A DNA stretch of 8,551 nt from Pseudomonadota bacterium (GTDB taxonomy: Bacteria > Pseudomonadota > Alphaproteobacteria > Rickettsiales > UBA1997). The stretch spans positions 1-8,551 of the forward strand of contig RFXY01000035.1 of assembly GCA_009921385.1 (NCBI GenBank), written 5' to 3'. The position numbers were made by a program, and so were the translations under genes. Under the pieces are notes generated by a model, which saw only the letters and a program-made list of their open reading frames with translations, was not told the origin of the DNA and made no database searches. Shown in pieces: positions 1 to 8,322 of the stretch; within the stretch, counting starts at the first letter, position 1, and each line of letters begins with the position of its first letter.

Positions 1-17
1 AAGCCAATAAAAAACAG

Positions 18-54
18 TAATCTAATTTGTTTAGATTATAATTATCGTTAATAA
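18..54 (+). promoter_or_regulatory. Possible tuf promoter region with small dyad
   Basis: The 90 bases before tuf hold no gene. A perfect TATAAT hexamer lies at 37-42, which would place transcription start near 49 and give a leader of about 40 nt. No good -35 hexamer sits 16-18 bases upstream. An alternative pair is TTGTTT at 27-32 with TTAATA at 48-53. A perfect 8-bp inverted repeat (TAATCTAA at 18-25, TTAGATTA at 31-38, 5-base loop) touches the -10 hexamer. It could be an operator-like dyad or the weak end of an upstream transcript, but it is all A/T apart from two G:C-type positions. In DNA this AT-rich, such matches arise easily by chance. Confidence 0.3.
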
Positions 55-90
55 TTTAGTAAGACTATATTAATCTTATCACATATAACT

Positions 91-1281
91 ATGTCTAAAG
101 CAAAATTTGAACGCAATAAGCCACATGTTAATATTGGCACCATTGGCCATGTTGACCATGGCAAAACTACTCTTACTGCTGCTATCACTAGCTATTTATC
201 TAAAAAAGGTTGGGCAGAAAAAAAAGGTTATGATCAAATCGATGCCGCTCCTGAAGAAAAAGAAAGAGGCATCACCATCAACACTGCTCATGTTGAATAC
301 GAAACTGCTCTTCGTCACTATGCTCACGTAGATTGTCCGGGTCATGCCGACTATGTTAAAAACATGATCACAGGTGCTGCTCAAATGGATGGTGCTATCT
401 TGGTTGTTTCGGCAGCCGATGGCCCAATGCCACAAACTAGAGAACACATTTTGCTAGCTAAACAAGTTGGTGTTCCTGCTATCGTTGTTTTCTTAAACAA
501 AGTTGATATGGTTGAAGATACCGAGCTTCTTGAATTAGTTGAAATGGAAGTTAGAGAGCTCCTTACTAAATACGATTTCCCTGGAGATGACATTCCTATC
601 GTCAGAGGTTCTGCTTTAAAAGCCCTCGAAGGCGACACAAGCGAACTTGGTGAGCCAGCAATTCAAACCCTAATGGATGCAGTTGACAGCTATATTCCAG
701 AACCAAAAAGACCAGTTGATCAAGCTTTCTTAATGCCTATCGAAGATGTGTTTTCTATCTCTGGTAGAGGAACCGTGGTTACTGGCAGAATTGAAAGAGG
801 CATTTTAAAAGTTAGTGAAGAAATTGAAATTGTCGGTTTAAAACCAACTCAAAAAACCACTTGCACTGGCATTGAAATGTTTAGAAAACTTCTTGACGAA
901 GGTAGAGCTGGCGATAATGCTGGTATCTTGCTTCGAGGCACAAAAAAAGAAGATGTCGAAAGAGGTCAAGTGCTTTGTAAACCAGGTAGCATCACCCCTC
1001 ACACTCAATTTGAAGCTGAGGTTTATATTCTTAGCAAAGACGAAGGTGGCAGACACACTCCATTTTTCAAAAACTATCGCCCACAATTTTATTTCCGCAC
1101 CACCGATGTTACTGGTTCAGTAACTCTCAAAGAAGGTGTTGAAATGGTTATGCCAGGCGACAATGTTAGACTAACTGTTGAGTTAATCTCCCCAATTGCT
1201 ATGGAAGAAGGTCTACGATTTGCCATCAGAGAAGGTGGCAGAACCGTCGGTGCCGGAGTTGTAAGTAAAATTATTAAGTAA
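91..1281 (+). CDS. tuf: Translation elongation factor Tu (EF-Tu)
   Basis: This cytoplasmic GTPase delivers aminoacyl-tRNA to the ribosomal A site. The 396-residue length is typical of the family. The GTPase domain is complete: P loop GHVDHGKT at 19-26, switch I RGIT with Thr62, DCPGH at 81-85 with catalytic His85, NKVD at 136-139 and the G5 SAL at 174-176. Domain 2 follows from about residue 210 ([20 protein letters not shown] at 213-232). Domain 3 ends in the conserved [10 protein letters not shown]. The ATG is fixed by the canonical [20 protein letters not shown] start; no Shine-Dalgarno sequence precedes it. The variable stretch at 33-47 is lysine-rich and carries an A8 run at bases 218-225. 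The gene is less AT-rich than its neighbours, as expected for a highly expressed protein. In most alphaproteobacteria tuf sits between fusA and rpsJ. Here an LD-carboxypeptidase gene follows and no gene is visible in the 90 bases before it, so this is either a relocated tuf or a second copy. Confidence 0.98.
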   Translation: MSKAKFERNKPHVNIGTIGHVDHGKTTLTAAITSYLSKKGWAEKKGYDQIDAAPEEKERGITINTAHVEYETALRHYAHVDCPGHADYVKNMITGAAQMDGAILVVSAADGPMPQTREHILLAKQVGVPAIVVFLNKVDMVEDTELLELVEMEVRELLTKYDFPGDDIPIVRGSALKALEGDTSELGEPAIQTLMDAVDSYIPEPKRPVDQAFLMPIEDVFSISGRGTVVTGRIERGILKVSEEIEIVGLKPTQKTTCTGIEMFRKLLDEGRAGDNAGILLRGTKKEDVERGQVLCKPGSITPHTQFEAEVYILSKDEGGRHTPFFKNYRPQFYFRTTDVTGSVTLKEGVEMVMPGDNVRLTVELISPIAMEEGLRFAIREGGRTVGAGVVSKIIK

Positions 1282-1332
1282 AAAAAATGTTAAGGTTTTA
1301 TGTGTTTTAAAAGCATTTAAAAAAAATCTCCG

Positions 1333-2268
1333 ATGATCGATATTATTTCTCCAGCAACTCCTTCTACTACTGAAGAAATAGTTTTAATGCAACAATTTTT
1401 GTTGCAAAAAAAAATTCAGAGCAATTTTTTTGATTTAAATTTAGTAAGCATCAAAGAAAAAAATCAGCATTCTTTTTCTACTGTGTCGCCACAAGTTCGT
1501 TTTTCGCAGTTTCAAAAGGCTTGTTTAAACAAAGAATCACAAATTATTTGGTGTGTTCGTGGTGGCTATGGATCTTCTGAATTATTGCCATTTTTAGCCA
1601 AAATGCCTCAACCTAAACAAAAAAAACTTTTGATTGGTTATAGCGACATTACCAACATTGCTAATTTTATCATTAAAAACTGGCAATGGCCAGTGCTGAT
1701 GGCCCCAATGTTAAATTGTATTATTCAACAAAAAGTAAGTCCTATTTCTATTGAAAAAATATTTAGCTTTCTTGCAACCAAAAAAAATAAAACAAAATAT
1801 AATATCAAACATTTGGCGGGCAAAAGTAAAAAAAACATTATTAACGGTAAATTAATTGGTGGCTGTTTAAGTGTTTTGTCGGCTAGTTTTGCCACTAGTT
1901 ATCAGCTAGATTTTTATCAAAAGATCATTTTATTAGAAGATATTGACGAAGAAGGTGAAAAAATAGATCGTTATTTTACTCAGTTATTGCAAATTTTTAA
2001 CAACACCAAATATTTACCAAAAGCCATTATATTGGGTAATTTTAAGCAAAATTTTCATAAGGAACAAATAAACAAAATTGATTTTGCTATCAATAATTTT
2101 GCTTGTAATTTACAAAAATCTCAACCAAATATTTTACTTTTACAAGAAACCAACAATATTTTAGGTCATTCCTACGAAATTTCGCCAATTGTTTTGGGTA
2201 AAAAAGTAATCATCAATCTTGAAAAATCTTTGTTATCGCAAAATTTTTATTATGAAACTTCGTTATAA
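1333..2268 (+). CDS. ldcA: Muramoyltetrapeptide LD-carboxypeptidase, peptidase family S66 (LdcA-like)
   Basis: Family members cleave the terminal D-alanine from cytoplasmic murein tetrapeptides during cell-wall recycling. At 311 residues it matches the usual length of about 300. By comparison with E. coli LdcA, the Ser-Glu-His triad can be placed. The nucleophile is Ser104 in LLIGYSDIT, just after the VRGGYGSS turn at 75-82. The Glu is Glu202 in ILLEDIDEEGEKIDR, and the His is His279 in NNILGHS. The GGCLS segment at 176-180 matches the conserved G-G-N/C-L stretch. There is no signal peptide, in line with a cytoplasmic enzyme. The start ATG gives MIDIISPATP, the family's IAPS-type opening. The gene lies 51 bases after tuf, and its last 17 bases overlap the next gene, suggesting co-transcription. 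Some S66 members act on other substrates, for example microcin self-immunity (MccF), so the exact substrate is inferred. An A9 run at 1406-1414 lies within the frame. Confidence 0.88.
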   Translation: MIDIISPATPSTTEEIVLMQQFLLQKKIQSNFFDLNLVSIKEKNQHSFSTVSPQVRFSQFQKACLNKESQIIWCVRGGYGSSELLPFLAKMPQPKQKKLLIGYSDITNIANFIIKNWQWPVLMAPMLNCIIQQKVSPISIEKIFSFLATKKNKTKYNIKHLAGKSKKNIINGKLIGGCLSVLSASFATSYQLDFYQKIILLEDIDEEGEKIDRYFTQLLQIFNNTKYLPKAIILGNFKQNFHKEQINKIDFAINNFACNLQKSQPNILLLQETNNILGHSYEISPIVLGKKVIINLEKSLLSQNFYYETSL

Positions 2269-2824
2269 ACCGTTTCCATTTTTTCATTTAGGCAATTTTG
2301 TGCTAAGAGAGCAAAAAGAAGAAGATATTGCCGATTTTTTTTCTTATTATAGCAATCCAGAAGTTCATAAATATATTTTATGCTACATACCTCAAAACCT
2401 AGAAGAAGCAAAGCTTGAATTACGTTATTGGCAAAAAATTTTTTACGACGAATCAGGGGCTTATTTTGCTATCGCCACCGCCGATACCAACACCATGATA
2501 GGCTCTATTGGGGTCAACAGCTACAACTCTCATCATAAAAGAATTGAATTAAGCTATGATTTATGTCAAAATTATTGGAGAAAAGGCATTATCAGCAAGG
2601 CAATAAAGCAGATTTTGCATTATGTTTTCACCGAATTGCCAGTCAACAGAGTAGAATCTTGGGTTGATGTTGAAAATATTGCCTCCAAAAATTTATTGTT
2701 AAAACTTGGTTTTACCTTAGAAGGAAGGGTTCGTCAACACAGATTTCATCAAAACAAATTTCATGATGTTTATTATTTTAGCTTTTTAGCTGAAGATTTT
2801 CTAAATTTAATTAAAAAAAACTAA
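2252..2824 (+). CDS. GNAT N-acetyltransferase, RimJ/RimL-like
   Basis: This is a 190-residue acetyltransferase predicted to move acetyl from acetyl-CoA to an amine, in the RimJ/RimL-type group that includes ribosomal-protein N-terminal and antibiotic acetylases. The GNAT core is complete. It opens with FVLREQKEEDIADFFSYYSN (17-36). The IGSIGVNSY strand (83-91) precedes IELSYDLCQNYWRKGIISKA (98-117), whose WRKGI turn is the acetyl-CoA pyrophosphate loop. Next come VESWVDVENIASKNLLLKLG (134-153) and the closing HDVYYFSFLAEDF. I chose ATG 2252 over an in-frame TTG at 2219 because family homology begins soon after residue 12. The TTG would also add an unrelated N-terminal tail and a 50-base overlap. 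With ATG 2252 the overlap with ldcA is 17 bases, which suggests translational coupling. No Shine-Dalgarno is seen. The substrate cannot be read from the sequence. Confidence 0.88.
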   Translation: MKLRYKPFPFFHLGNFVLREQKEEDIADFFSYYSNPEVHKYILCYIPQNLEEAKLELRYWQKIFYDESGAYFAIATADTNTMIGSIGVNSYNSHHKRIELSYDLCQNYWRKGIISKAIKQILHYVFTELPVNRVESWVDVENIASKNLLLKLGFTLEGRVRQHRFHQNKFHDVYYFSFLAEDFLNLIKKN

Positions 2825-2828
2825 AATT

Positions 2829-3380
2829 ATGAATCATCAAATCAAGCAAGCAACGCAACAAGATATTGAGCAAATTCTCAAAATATGTAGTAGCAACTTA
2901 TATCAAAATAATAAAGAACAAAACATACAAAAATTAGAAGATTCTGGTTTTTTAATTGCTGAATATACATTATATCAATGGCAAGAAACAATATCGGATA
3001 AAGATTCTTTAACTTTAGTTTATAAAGAAAAAGATGATGTTGTTGGTTATTTGAATGGTTTTAATATAAAAAAGGCAGAAATAGTGGTGCAAAACAATAT
3101 TTTATCTTTACCAGAATTAACCGATATAAATGTTGAAAAAATCTTTTATTATCGACAAATTGCTAAAAAACCAAATACTACCAATATTGGTAAAGATTTA
3201 GTTTTAACTATGATTAACGAGATATCGAAAAGAGGTTACCAAACTATTGTTTGCAAAATAATCCATGCTCCTATAAAAAACTCTATCTCTATTAATTTTC
3301 ACACAAAACTCGGTTTCAAATGTATAGCAGAAACTTATGAAAACAATTATTTAAGAGGAATATATCTTTTTCAATATTAG
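2829..3380 (+). CDS. GNAT-family acetyltransferase, divergent
   Basis: This 183-residue protein fits the GNAT fold, but less clearly than its upstream neighbour, and the two do not look like a recent duplication. Visible GNAT marks are an N-terminal IKQATQQDIEQILKIC helix start (5-20) and a central strand LVYKEKDDVVGYLNGF (63-78). A putative acetyl-CoA loop region follows at 108-128 (YYRQIAKKPNTTNIGKDLVL), then NSISINFHTKLGFK (151-164), the usual late GNAT helix and LGF turn. The region from 80 to 105 is unlike common subfamilies. The gene starts 4 bases after the upstream stop, so it is probably in the same operon. It is among the most AT-rich parts of the window: bases 2881-2940 have 12 G/C of 60. 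It ends in TAG, while the other six genes end in TAA. The substrate is unknown. Confidence 0.75.
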   Translation: MNHQIKQATQQDIEQILKICSSNLYQNNKEQNIQKLEDSGFLIAEYTLYQWQETISDKDSLTLVYKEKDDVVGYLNGFNIKKAEIVVQNNILSLPELTDINVEKIFYYRQIAKKPNTTNIGKDLVLTMINEISKRGYQTIVCKIIHAPIKNSISINFHTKLGFKCIAETYENNYLRGIYLFQY

Positions 3381-3487
3381 TTTTTTGTTAGCAGAATGGT
3401 ATTATTTAAACCAATGTTTTTAGCTATTTTTGCTGTTGCAAAATGTAAATTGTTGTTTTAAAATTTAAAAGAAAAAAACATCTTTTT
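3381..3487. other. Spacer between the GNAT gene and leuS, with a weak hairpin
   Basis: This 107-base gap is the longest between genes apart from the right end of the window. It contains a perfect 6-bp hairpin (TTTTGC at 3428-3433, GCAAAA at 3438-3443, TGTT loop). The following bases (TGTAAATTGTTG) are not a T run, so it is at best a poor intrinsic terminator. The last 30 bases before leuS are A-rich with an AAAAGAAAAAAA stretch and no true Shine-Dalgarno. A leuS promoter probably lies here, but I cannot single out hexamers. Confidence 0.35.
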
Positions 3488-6079
3488 ATGCTTCATCATC
3501 AATTTAACCATCAGCAAATCGAAAAAAAGTGGCAAGAAATCTGGCAAAAACAACAAGTTTTTTGCTTTCAGCCCCAAAAAAATGCTCCAAAATATTATGT
3601 ACTAGAAATGTTTCCCTATCCTTCTGGCAAAATTCATATGGGGCATTTACGAAATTACACCATTGGCGATGTGGTGGCAAGGCATAAAAAACAACTAGGC
3701 TTCAATGTTTTACACCCCATGGGTTTTGATGCTTTTGGTTTGCCTGCCGAAAATGCCGCTCTTGAATATGGCTTGCATCCCAAAAACTGGACTCTACAAA
3801 ACATCGAAATAATGAGGCAAGAACTACAAAACATTGGTCTTGCTCTCGATTGGCAACGCGAAATAATCACCTGTCTTCCTACTTATTATAAACACGAACA
3901 AGAAATTTTCTTAAAATTTTTAGAACACGGTTTGGCATATCAAAAAGAATCTTTAGTTAATTGGGATCCTATCGACAACACAGTGTTAGCCAACGAACAA
4001 GTTATTGATGGCAAAGGTTGGCGAAGTGGAGCCGTGGTTGAAAAGAAAAAGCTCAAACAATGGTTTTTAAAGGTTTCTGATTTTGCCTGCGATTTATTGC
4101 AAGAACTTAGCAATCTCACAGGCTGGGATGAGCGAGTTTTATCAATGCAAGAAAAATGGTTAGGCAAAAGCACTGGCTTGTTGCTTAATTTTGAAATTAA
4201 ACAAAATTCACATCACATCAAACAAGTCAAAGTCTACACCACTCGATCCGAAACTATTTTTGGAGCCTCTTTTATCGGCATTTCACCGCATCATCAAATA
4301 GCAGAAGAATTAGCAAAAAACAATCCAGAAATTGCAAAATTCATCACCACTTGCAATCTTTCTTCAACTAGCGAACAAGATCTTGAAAAACAAGAAAAAA
4401 TCGGCATCAACACTGGTTTAGTAGCCATCAACCCTGCCAATCAACAAGAATTACCAGTTTTTATTGCTAATTTTATTTTACTTGAATATGGCGAAGGAGC
4501 AATTTTTGCCTGTCCCGCCCATGATGAGCGAGATTTTGAATTTGCCACCAAATATCATTTACCCATCAAACAAGTGGTGCAAAACACTTTCTGCGAAAAT
4601 TTACAAGCAACCACCCTGCCCTATTGTCAAAGCGAAGGAACCCTAATCAATTCTGGTTTTCTTGATGGTTTAAATTGTCAAGAAGCCAAGCAAAAAATCA
4701 ATCAACATTTTGTTAAGCTGGGCATCGCTTGCGAAAAAACCAATTACCGCCTTCGTGATTGGGGCATTTCTCGGCAAAGATATTGGGGTTGTCCTATTCC
4801 TATCTTATATTTATTCGATGGTTCGGTAGTGCCAGTTCCGTCAAATCAACTACCTGTTGAACTGCCCGAAGATATCGATTTTTCTAAGCCCGGCAACCCT
4901 CTTGCCAATCACCCAACCTGGAAATACACCAGCTACACTTCTCCTTGTGGCAAAACTTCTCCTGCCATTCGCGAAACCGACACTTTCGATACTTTTTTTG
5001 AAAGCTCTTGGTATTTTTTAAGGTTCGCTTCTCTTACACCAGACAAACCATTTGACAGCCAAGAAATATCCCAAACATTGCCAGTTGACCAATACATTGG
5101 TGGAGTTGAGCATGCAGTTTTGCACTTGCTTTATGCTCGATTTTTTGTAAAAGCCCTCAAAAAATGTGGCTACCTTAATTTAACTGAGCCTTTTTTAAAC
5201 CTACTTACTCAAGGTATGGTCTGCCATGCCACCTACAAAAACCAGCAAGGCAAATGGTTGCATCCTAAACAAGTTGATTTTTCTAGCACTCCACCACTTG
5301 AAATTGCCACCAAACAACCAGCAATAGTTGGCCGATCCGAAAAAATGAGTAAATCAAAAAAAAATGTCGTTGAACCAGCCGAAATAATAGAGCAATACGG
5401 TGCCGATACCGCTCGGCTATTTATGATGTCTGATAGCCCAGTTTCAAGAGATCTAGACTGGTCAAATGCTGGCATTGAAGGCTGTTTTCGTTATTTAACT
5501 CGCTTGTTTAAGCTTTATCAAGGTTTTTTGCCTCATTTACCAGCCCAAATCACTTATTTTGATAGCACCAACAATCAAAATTTCAACAGCACACAACAAG
5601 AATTATTAGAATTAATTCACAAAACCATTTATGCAGTAAAGTTGCAATATTCAAAAATGTTGTTTAATTCAGCAATTGCCAAAATTCGAGAACTTTCAAA
5701 CCATCTCGAAAAATTTGTTGTGCAAAGCCCTCTTGATGCCAATTTAATGGCTTTCGCTTTAGAATCTTTATTAATTTTACTCAATCCAGTCACCCCGCAT
5801 CTCACCGAAGAATTATGGCAAATATTAGGCAAAACCAACCTGCTTGCCAAGCAGTCTTTCGTTGTATTTGATGAAAATTTATTACAAAATAATACCATCA
5901 AAATTGCAGTGCAGGTTAATTCAAAATTAAGGGCAGTTCTAGATGTTGATGCCGAAATAACTAACCAAGAGCTCGAAAAATTATGTTTGACAAATATTAA
6001 TGTAGCAAAATTTTTAACCAATAGCAACATCAAAAAAACCATCATCGTACCCAAAAAACTCGTCAATTTTTTAATTTAA
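3488..6079 (+). CDS. leuS: Leucine--tRNA ligase (LeuRS)
   Basis: This cytoplasmic class Ia synthetase charges tRNA-Leu with leucine and hydrolyses mischarged products. The 863 residues match bacterial LeuRS. The Rossmann fold carries the HIGH-type signature HMGH at 50-53 within [16 protein letters not shown], and the second signature KMSKS is at 619-623. The CP1 editing domain is present between them. It shows the threonine-rich TTRSETIFG motif and [17 protein letters not shown], whose Asp corresponds to the conserved editing aspartate of E. coli LeuRS. Other family blocks are [36 protein letters not shown] and [13 protein letters not shown]. The anticodon-binding helical region and the small C-terminal domain complete the protein. 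Domain order and length are normal, with no internal stop or frame break. The ATG gives [20 protein letters not shown], aligned with the usual N terminus. It appears to be its own transcription unit, 107 bases after the previous gene and 78 before sucC. Confidence 0.98.
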   Translation: MLHHQFNHQQIEKKWQEIWQKQQVFCFQPQKNAPKYYVLEMFPYPSGKIHMGHLRNYTIGDVVARHKKQLGFNVLHPMGFDAFGLPAENAALEYGLHPKNWTLQNIEIMRQELQNIGLALDWQREIITCLPTYYKHEQEIFLKFLEHGLAYQKESLVNWDPIDNTVLANEQVIDGKGWRSGAVVEKKKLKQWFLKVSDFACDLLQELSNLTGWDERVLSMQEKWLGKSTGLLLNFEIKQNSHHIKQVKVYTTRSETIFGASFIGISPHHQIAEELAKNNPEIAKFITTCNLSSTSEQDLEKQEKIGINTGLVAINPANQQELPVFIANFILLEYGEGAIFACPAHDERDFEFATKYHLPIKQVVQNTFCENLQATTLPYCQSEGTLINSGFLDGLNCQEAKQKINQHFVKLGIACEKTNYRLRDWGISRQRYWGCPIPILYLFDGSVVPVPSNQLPVELPEDIDFSKPGNPLANHPTWKYTSYTSPCGKTSPAIRETDTFDTFFESSWYFLRFASLTPDKPFDSQEISQTLPVDQYIGGVEHAVLHLLYARFFVKALKKCGYLNLTEPFLNLLTQGMVCHATYKNQQGKWLHPKQVDFSSTPPLEIATKQPAIVGRSEKMSKSKKNVVEPAEIIEQYGADTARLFMMSDSPVSRDLDWSNAGIEGCFRYLTRLFKLYQGFLPHLPAQITYFDSTNNQNFNSTQQELLELIHKTIYAVKLQYSKMLFNSAIAKIRELSNHLEKFVVQSPLDANLMAFALESLLILLNPVTPHLTEELWQILGKTNLLAKQSFVVFDENLLQNNTIKIAVQVNSKLRAVLDVDAEITNQELEKLCLTNINVAKFLTNSNIKKTIIVPKKLVNFLI

Positions 6080-6157
6080 TTCATCAAAAACATATTGCTT
6101 TTAATTTTTTGAGAACTAAAATTTTTTTAATTTTTTAATTTTAAATTTTTCAACCAA
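6080..6157. other. Very AT-rich leuS-sucC spacer, probable sucC promoter region
   Basis: This 78-base gap is almost wholly A and T. Alternating T and A tracts run from about 6117 to 6150, next to the sucC start. Such tracts resemble UP-element or bent DNA, but could simply reflect base composition. A TTGCTT at 6095-6100 could be a -35 element, with an imperfect AAAATT at 6118-6123 as -10; I consider this weak. No hairpin with a T run marks the end of leuS. The bases just before the sucC ATG (CAACCAA) contain no Shine-Dalgarno. Confidence 0.3.
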
Positions 6158-7327
6158 ATGAACATTCATGAATATCAAGCCAAGTCTTTATTAAAAGAAT
6201 TTGGCATCGCAGTGCCCGAAGGCTATCCTGCATTCACTGTGCCAGAAGCGGTAGAATCTGCCAAAAAATTACAAGCATCAGGTTATAAAGTTTTTGTGGT
6301 AAAAGCTCAAATTCATGCTGGTGGCAGAGGCAAAGCTGGCGGAGTAAAAGTAGTCAAAAGCATCGACGAAGTTAATGAAAAAGCCAAAGAAATTTTAGGC
6401 AAAATTTTGGTTACTCATCAAACAGGCCCCGAAGGCAAAGAAGTAAAAAGACTCTACATTGAGTCTGGCTCAAATATTAAACAAGAATACTATCTATCTG
6501 CGGTTGTCGATAGAAAAAGCAAAGCCATTGTTTTTATGGCTTCCACTGAAGGCGGGGTTGAAATTGAAGAAGTTGCCATTCATCATCCCGAAAAAATTGT
6601 CAGTGCTGTTGTTGATATTGCTACAGGCATTCAACCTTGCCACACTCGCAAACTAGGTTTCGCTCTTGGTTTTTCTGGCGAAACTCTCAAAAAATTCAGC
6701 AAATTAGTGGTTTCTTTATATAATTTATTTTTAGCCAAAGATGCTTCACAAGTCGAAATCAACCCGCTAGTTGAAACTCAAGAAGGCGATATTATTGCTC
6801 TTGATGCCAAAATTAACTTCGACGATAATGCCCTATATCGCCACGAAGAAATCAAATCTTTAAGAGATCTCGACGAAGAAGATCCTCTTGAAATCGAAGC
6901 CTCCAAATATGACCTTAACTATGTAAAAATGGATGGTAAAATCGGTTGTATGGTTAATGGTGCCGGTTTGGCGATGGCAACTATGGATATCATCAAGCTT
7001 TACGGCTCTTCACCTGCTAATTTTCTTGATGTTGGCGGTGGTGCAACCAAAGAAAAAGTAACCGCGGCCTTTAAAATTATTCTTTCCGATCCAAATGTCA
7101 AAGGTATTTTGGTAAATATTTTTGGCGGCATTATGCGATGCGATATTATTGCCAATGGCATTATCGAAGCCGCTAAAGAAGTGAGTTTAAATATTCCTTT
7201 GGTGGTTCGTCTTGAAGGCACTAATGTTGATTTAGGCAAAGAAATATTGGCAAAATCTGGTTTAGCAATTATTCCTGCTAACGATCTAGATGATGCTGCC
7301 CAAAAAATTGTTGATGCTGTTAAATAA
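6158..7327 (+). CDS. sucC: Succinate--CoA ligase [ADP-forming] subunit beta
   Basis: This is the beta subunit of succinyl-CoA synthetase, which converts succinyl-CoA, ADP or GDP, and phosphate to succinate and ATP or GTP in the TCA cycle. At 389 residues it is one longer than E. coli SucC. It opens with the standard [20 protein letters not shown]. The ATP-grasp domain shows [19 protein letters not shown] (47-65), and the metal ligands are recognisable as Asn202 in EINPLVE and Asp216 in [10 protein letters not shown]. The C-terminal CoA-ligase-type domain includes [16 protein letters not shown] (268-283), [10 protein letters not shown] (287-296) and [17 protein letters not shown] (319-335), ending in a normal tail. 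Catalysis needs the alpha subunit (SucD), which carries the phosphohistidine. sucD usually follows directly, but here prmC does, overlapping by 14 bases. The alpha gene must lie elsewhere if the enzyme works. Nucleotide preference (ATP or GTP) is not decided here. Confidence 0.97.
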   Translation: MNIHEYQAKSLLKEFGIAVPEGYPAFTVPEAVESAKKLQASGYKVFVVKAQIHAGGRGKAGGVKVVKSIDEVNEKAKEILGKILVTHQTGPEGKEVKRLYIESGSNIKQEYYLSAVVDRKSKAIVFMASTEGGVEIEEVAIHHPEKIVSAVVDIATGIQPCHTRKLGFALGFSGETLKKFSKLVVSLYNLFLAKDASQVEINPLVETQEGDIIALDAKINFDDNALYRHEEIKSLRDLDEEDPLEIEASKYDLNYVKMDGKIGCMVNGAGLAMATMDIIKLYGSSPANFLDVGGGATKEKVTAAFKIILSDPNVKGILVNIFGGIMRCDIIANGIIEAAKEVSLNIPLVVRLEGTNVDLGKEILAKSGLAIIPANDLDDAAQKIVDAVK

Positions 7328-8201
7328 AATCAATTCTCTAACTGTTGGTTATGCTTTACAACAAGCCAAACAACAGTTAGAGAATATCGAAAATTCTTAT
7401 CTAGATTGCATTTTGCTTTTGCAAAAAGCCACTTCTTTTTCAAAAGAACACCTTATCTTTAATCAAGATCAACCAATTTCTATTTCTCAATTCAACATCT
7501 TCTGTAAATTAGTTGCAAAAAGAAAAAATCATCAGCCCATAGCTTATTTATTGGGGCATAAAGAATTTTTTAATCTCGATTTTTTTGTCAATAAACACAC
7601 CCTAATTCCTCGACCAGATTCAGAAATTTTAGTAGAACAGGCAATAAAATATTGTCAAGATAGTTTACCAACATCAAATAATCATTGGCAAGTTTTAGAT
7701 TTATGCTGTGGCTCTGGTTGCTTAGGAATTGCATTGCTAAAAAATATTTTTAACAGCTCATTAGTTGCTTGCGACATCAATAAAAATGCTGTGGCAATAG
7801 CAAGAAAAAATGCTAAAATTCATCTATTAAAAGATCGTTGCCAATTTATTACTAGCAATTTATTTTCTGGCCTCACAAAATATGTTGATTTTTTTGATTT
7901 AATCATCACCAACCCGCCCTACATTGAAACAGCAAAAATCACTACTTTACAAGCAGAAGTACAAAATTTTGAGCCATTTCTTGCCTTAGATGGCAAAGAA
8001 GATGGTTTATATTTTTATCAACAAATTGCGAAACAAGCTAGTGATTTTTTAACCTCAAAAGGTCATTTATTTACCGAAATTGGCTATCAACAAGCAAAAT
8101 CGGTGCTAGAAATTTTTCAACAATCTGGCAAATGGCAACACATCAACAACTACAACGATTTATCTGGCATCACCAGGGTTTTGCAATTTCAAAAAATCTA
8201 A
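7314..8201 (+). CDS. prmC: Peptide chain release factor N5-glutamine methyltransferase
   Basis: PrmC (HemK) uses S-adenosylmethionine to methylate the glutamine of the GGQ motif in release factors RF1 and RF2, making termination efficient. From ATG 7314 the protein has 295 residues, within the family range. The N-terminal helical substrate-binding domain runs to about 95. It is followed by the hallmark [14 protein letters not shown] (97-110), the SAM-binding motif [15 protein letters not shown] (127-141), an acidic residue for the ribose in [13 protein letters not shown] (151-163) and the catalytic NPPY at 200-203. The late [11 protein letters not shown] and [11 protein letters not shown] blocks also fit. 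I prefer ATG 7314 to the in-frame ATGs at 7290 and 7293. The extra residues show no homology, and the shorter overlap (14 bases with sucC) is more usual. No Shine-Dalgarno supports any of them. Its usual partner prfA is not adjacent. A perfect inverted repeat lies in its first codons and may affect expression. Confidence 0.95.
   Translation: MLLNKINSLTVGYALQQAKQQLENIENSYLDCILLLQKATSFSKEHLIFNQDQPISISQFNIFCKLVAKRKNHQPIAYLLGHKEFFNLDFFVNKHTLIPRPDSEILVEQAIKYCQDSLPTSNNHWQVLDLCCGSGCLGIALLKNIFNSSLVACDINKNAVAIARKNAKIHLLKDRCQFITSNLFSGLTKYVDFFDLIITNPPYIETAKITTLQAEVQNFEPFLALDGKEDGLYFYQQIAKQASDFLTSKGHLFTEIGYQQAKSVLEIFQQSGKWQHINNYNDLSGITRVLQFQKI
7333..7385. repeat. Perfect 15-bp inverted repeat in the start of prmC
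   Basis: The left arm ATTCTCTAACTGTTG (7333-7347) is the exact reverse complement of the right arm CAACAGTTAGAGAAT (7371-7385), separated by 23 bases. It begins 5 bases after the sucC stop and lies entirely within prmC codons, encoding roughly N-S-L-T-V and Q-Q-L-E-N. No T run follows the right arm, so it is not a standard intrinsic terminator. In RNA it would form a stable stem shortly after the prmC start codon. Confidence 0.85.
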
Positions 8202-8225
8202 AAATACACAAAAGCACTGGAAATA

Positions 8226-8251
8226 AAATTTCCCTTTTTTAGAAGAGGCGG
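8226..8251 (+). repeat. 26-base repeat, copy A (degenerate)
   Basis: This is the first of three related copies. It has the layout A/T start, a run of C, T6, AGAAG, then a GG-ending tail. Relative to copy B at 8296-8321 it differs in the opening bases (AAAATTTCCC against AAATTCCCC) and in the tail (AGGCGG against GGGTGG). The internal CCCCTT/AAGGGG hairpin is broken. It is in the same orientation as copy B, 70 bases upstream. Confidence 0.7.
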
Positions 8252-8295
8252 TCGTGAGTTGGTGCGAGTTAGTGTTTGCAAGCAGTTCTCGATCT

Positions 8296-8321
8296 AAATT
8301 CCCCTTTTTTAGAAGGGGTGG
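8296..8321 (+). repeat. 26-base repeat, copy B (left end of inverted pair)
   Basis: This copy starts AAATTCCCC, continues T6 AGAAGGGG and ends TGG. Its core folds into a perfect 6-bp hairpin, CCCCTT at 8301-8306 with AAGGGG at 8313-8318. It matches copy C on the opposite strand at 25 of 26 positions. Together B and C bound a 173-base unit. Confidence 0.85.
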
Positions 8322-8322
8322 A

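Noticed and set aside
2219..2268. A TTG start at 2219 for the first GNAT gene
   Set aside because: It adds 11 residues without family similarity and enlarges the overlap with ldcA; ATG 2252 is the better start.
3428..3443. Hairpin in the GNAT-leuS spacer as an intrinsic terminator
   Set aside because: The stem has only 6 bp, four of them A:T, and no T run follows it.
5629..6066. A 145-codon minus-strand frame inside leuS
   Set aside because: It lies fully opposite the conserved C-terminal part of LeuRS and shows no domain or membrane pattern beyond what the complementary strand imposes.
7290..7313. Upstream ATG starts at 7290 and 7293 for prmC
   Set aside because: The extra residues mirror the sucC 3' end and are not part of the PrmC family; ATG 7314 gives a normal N terminus.
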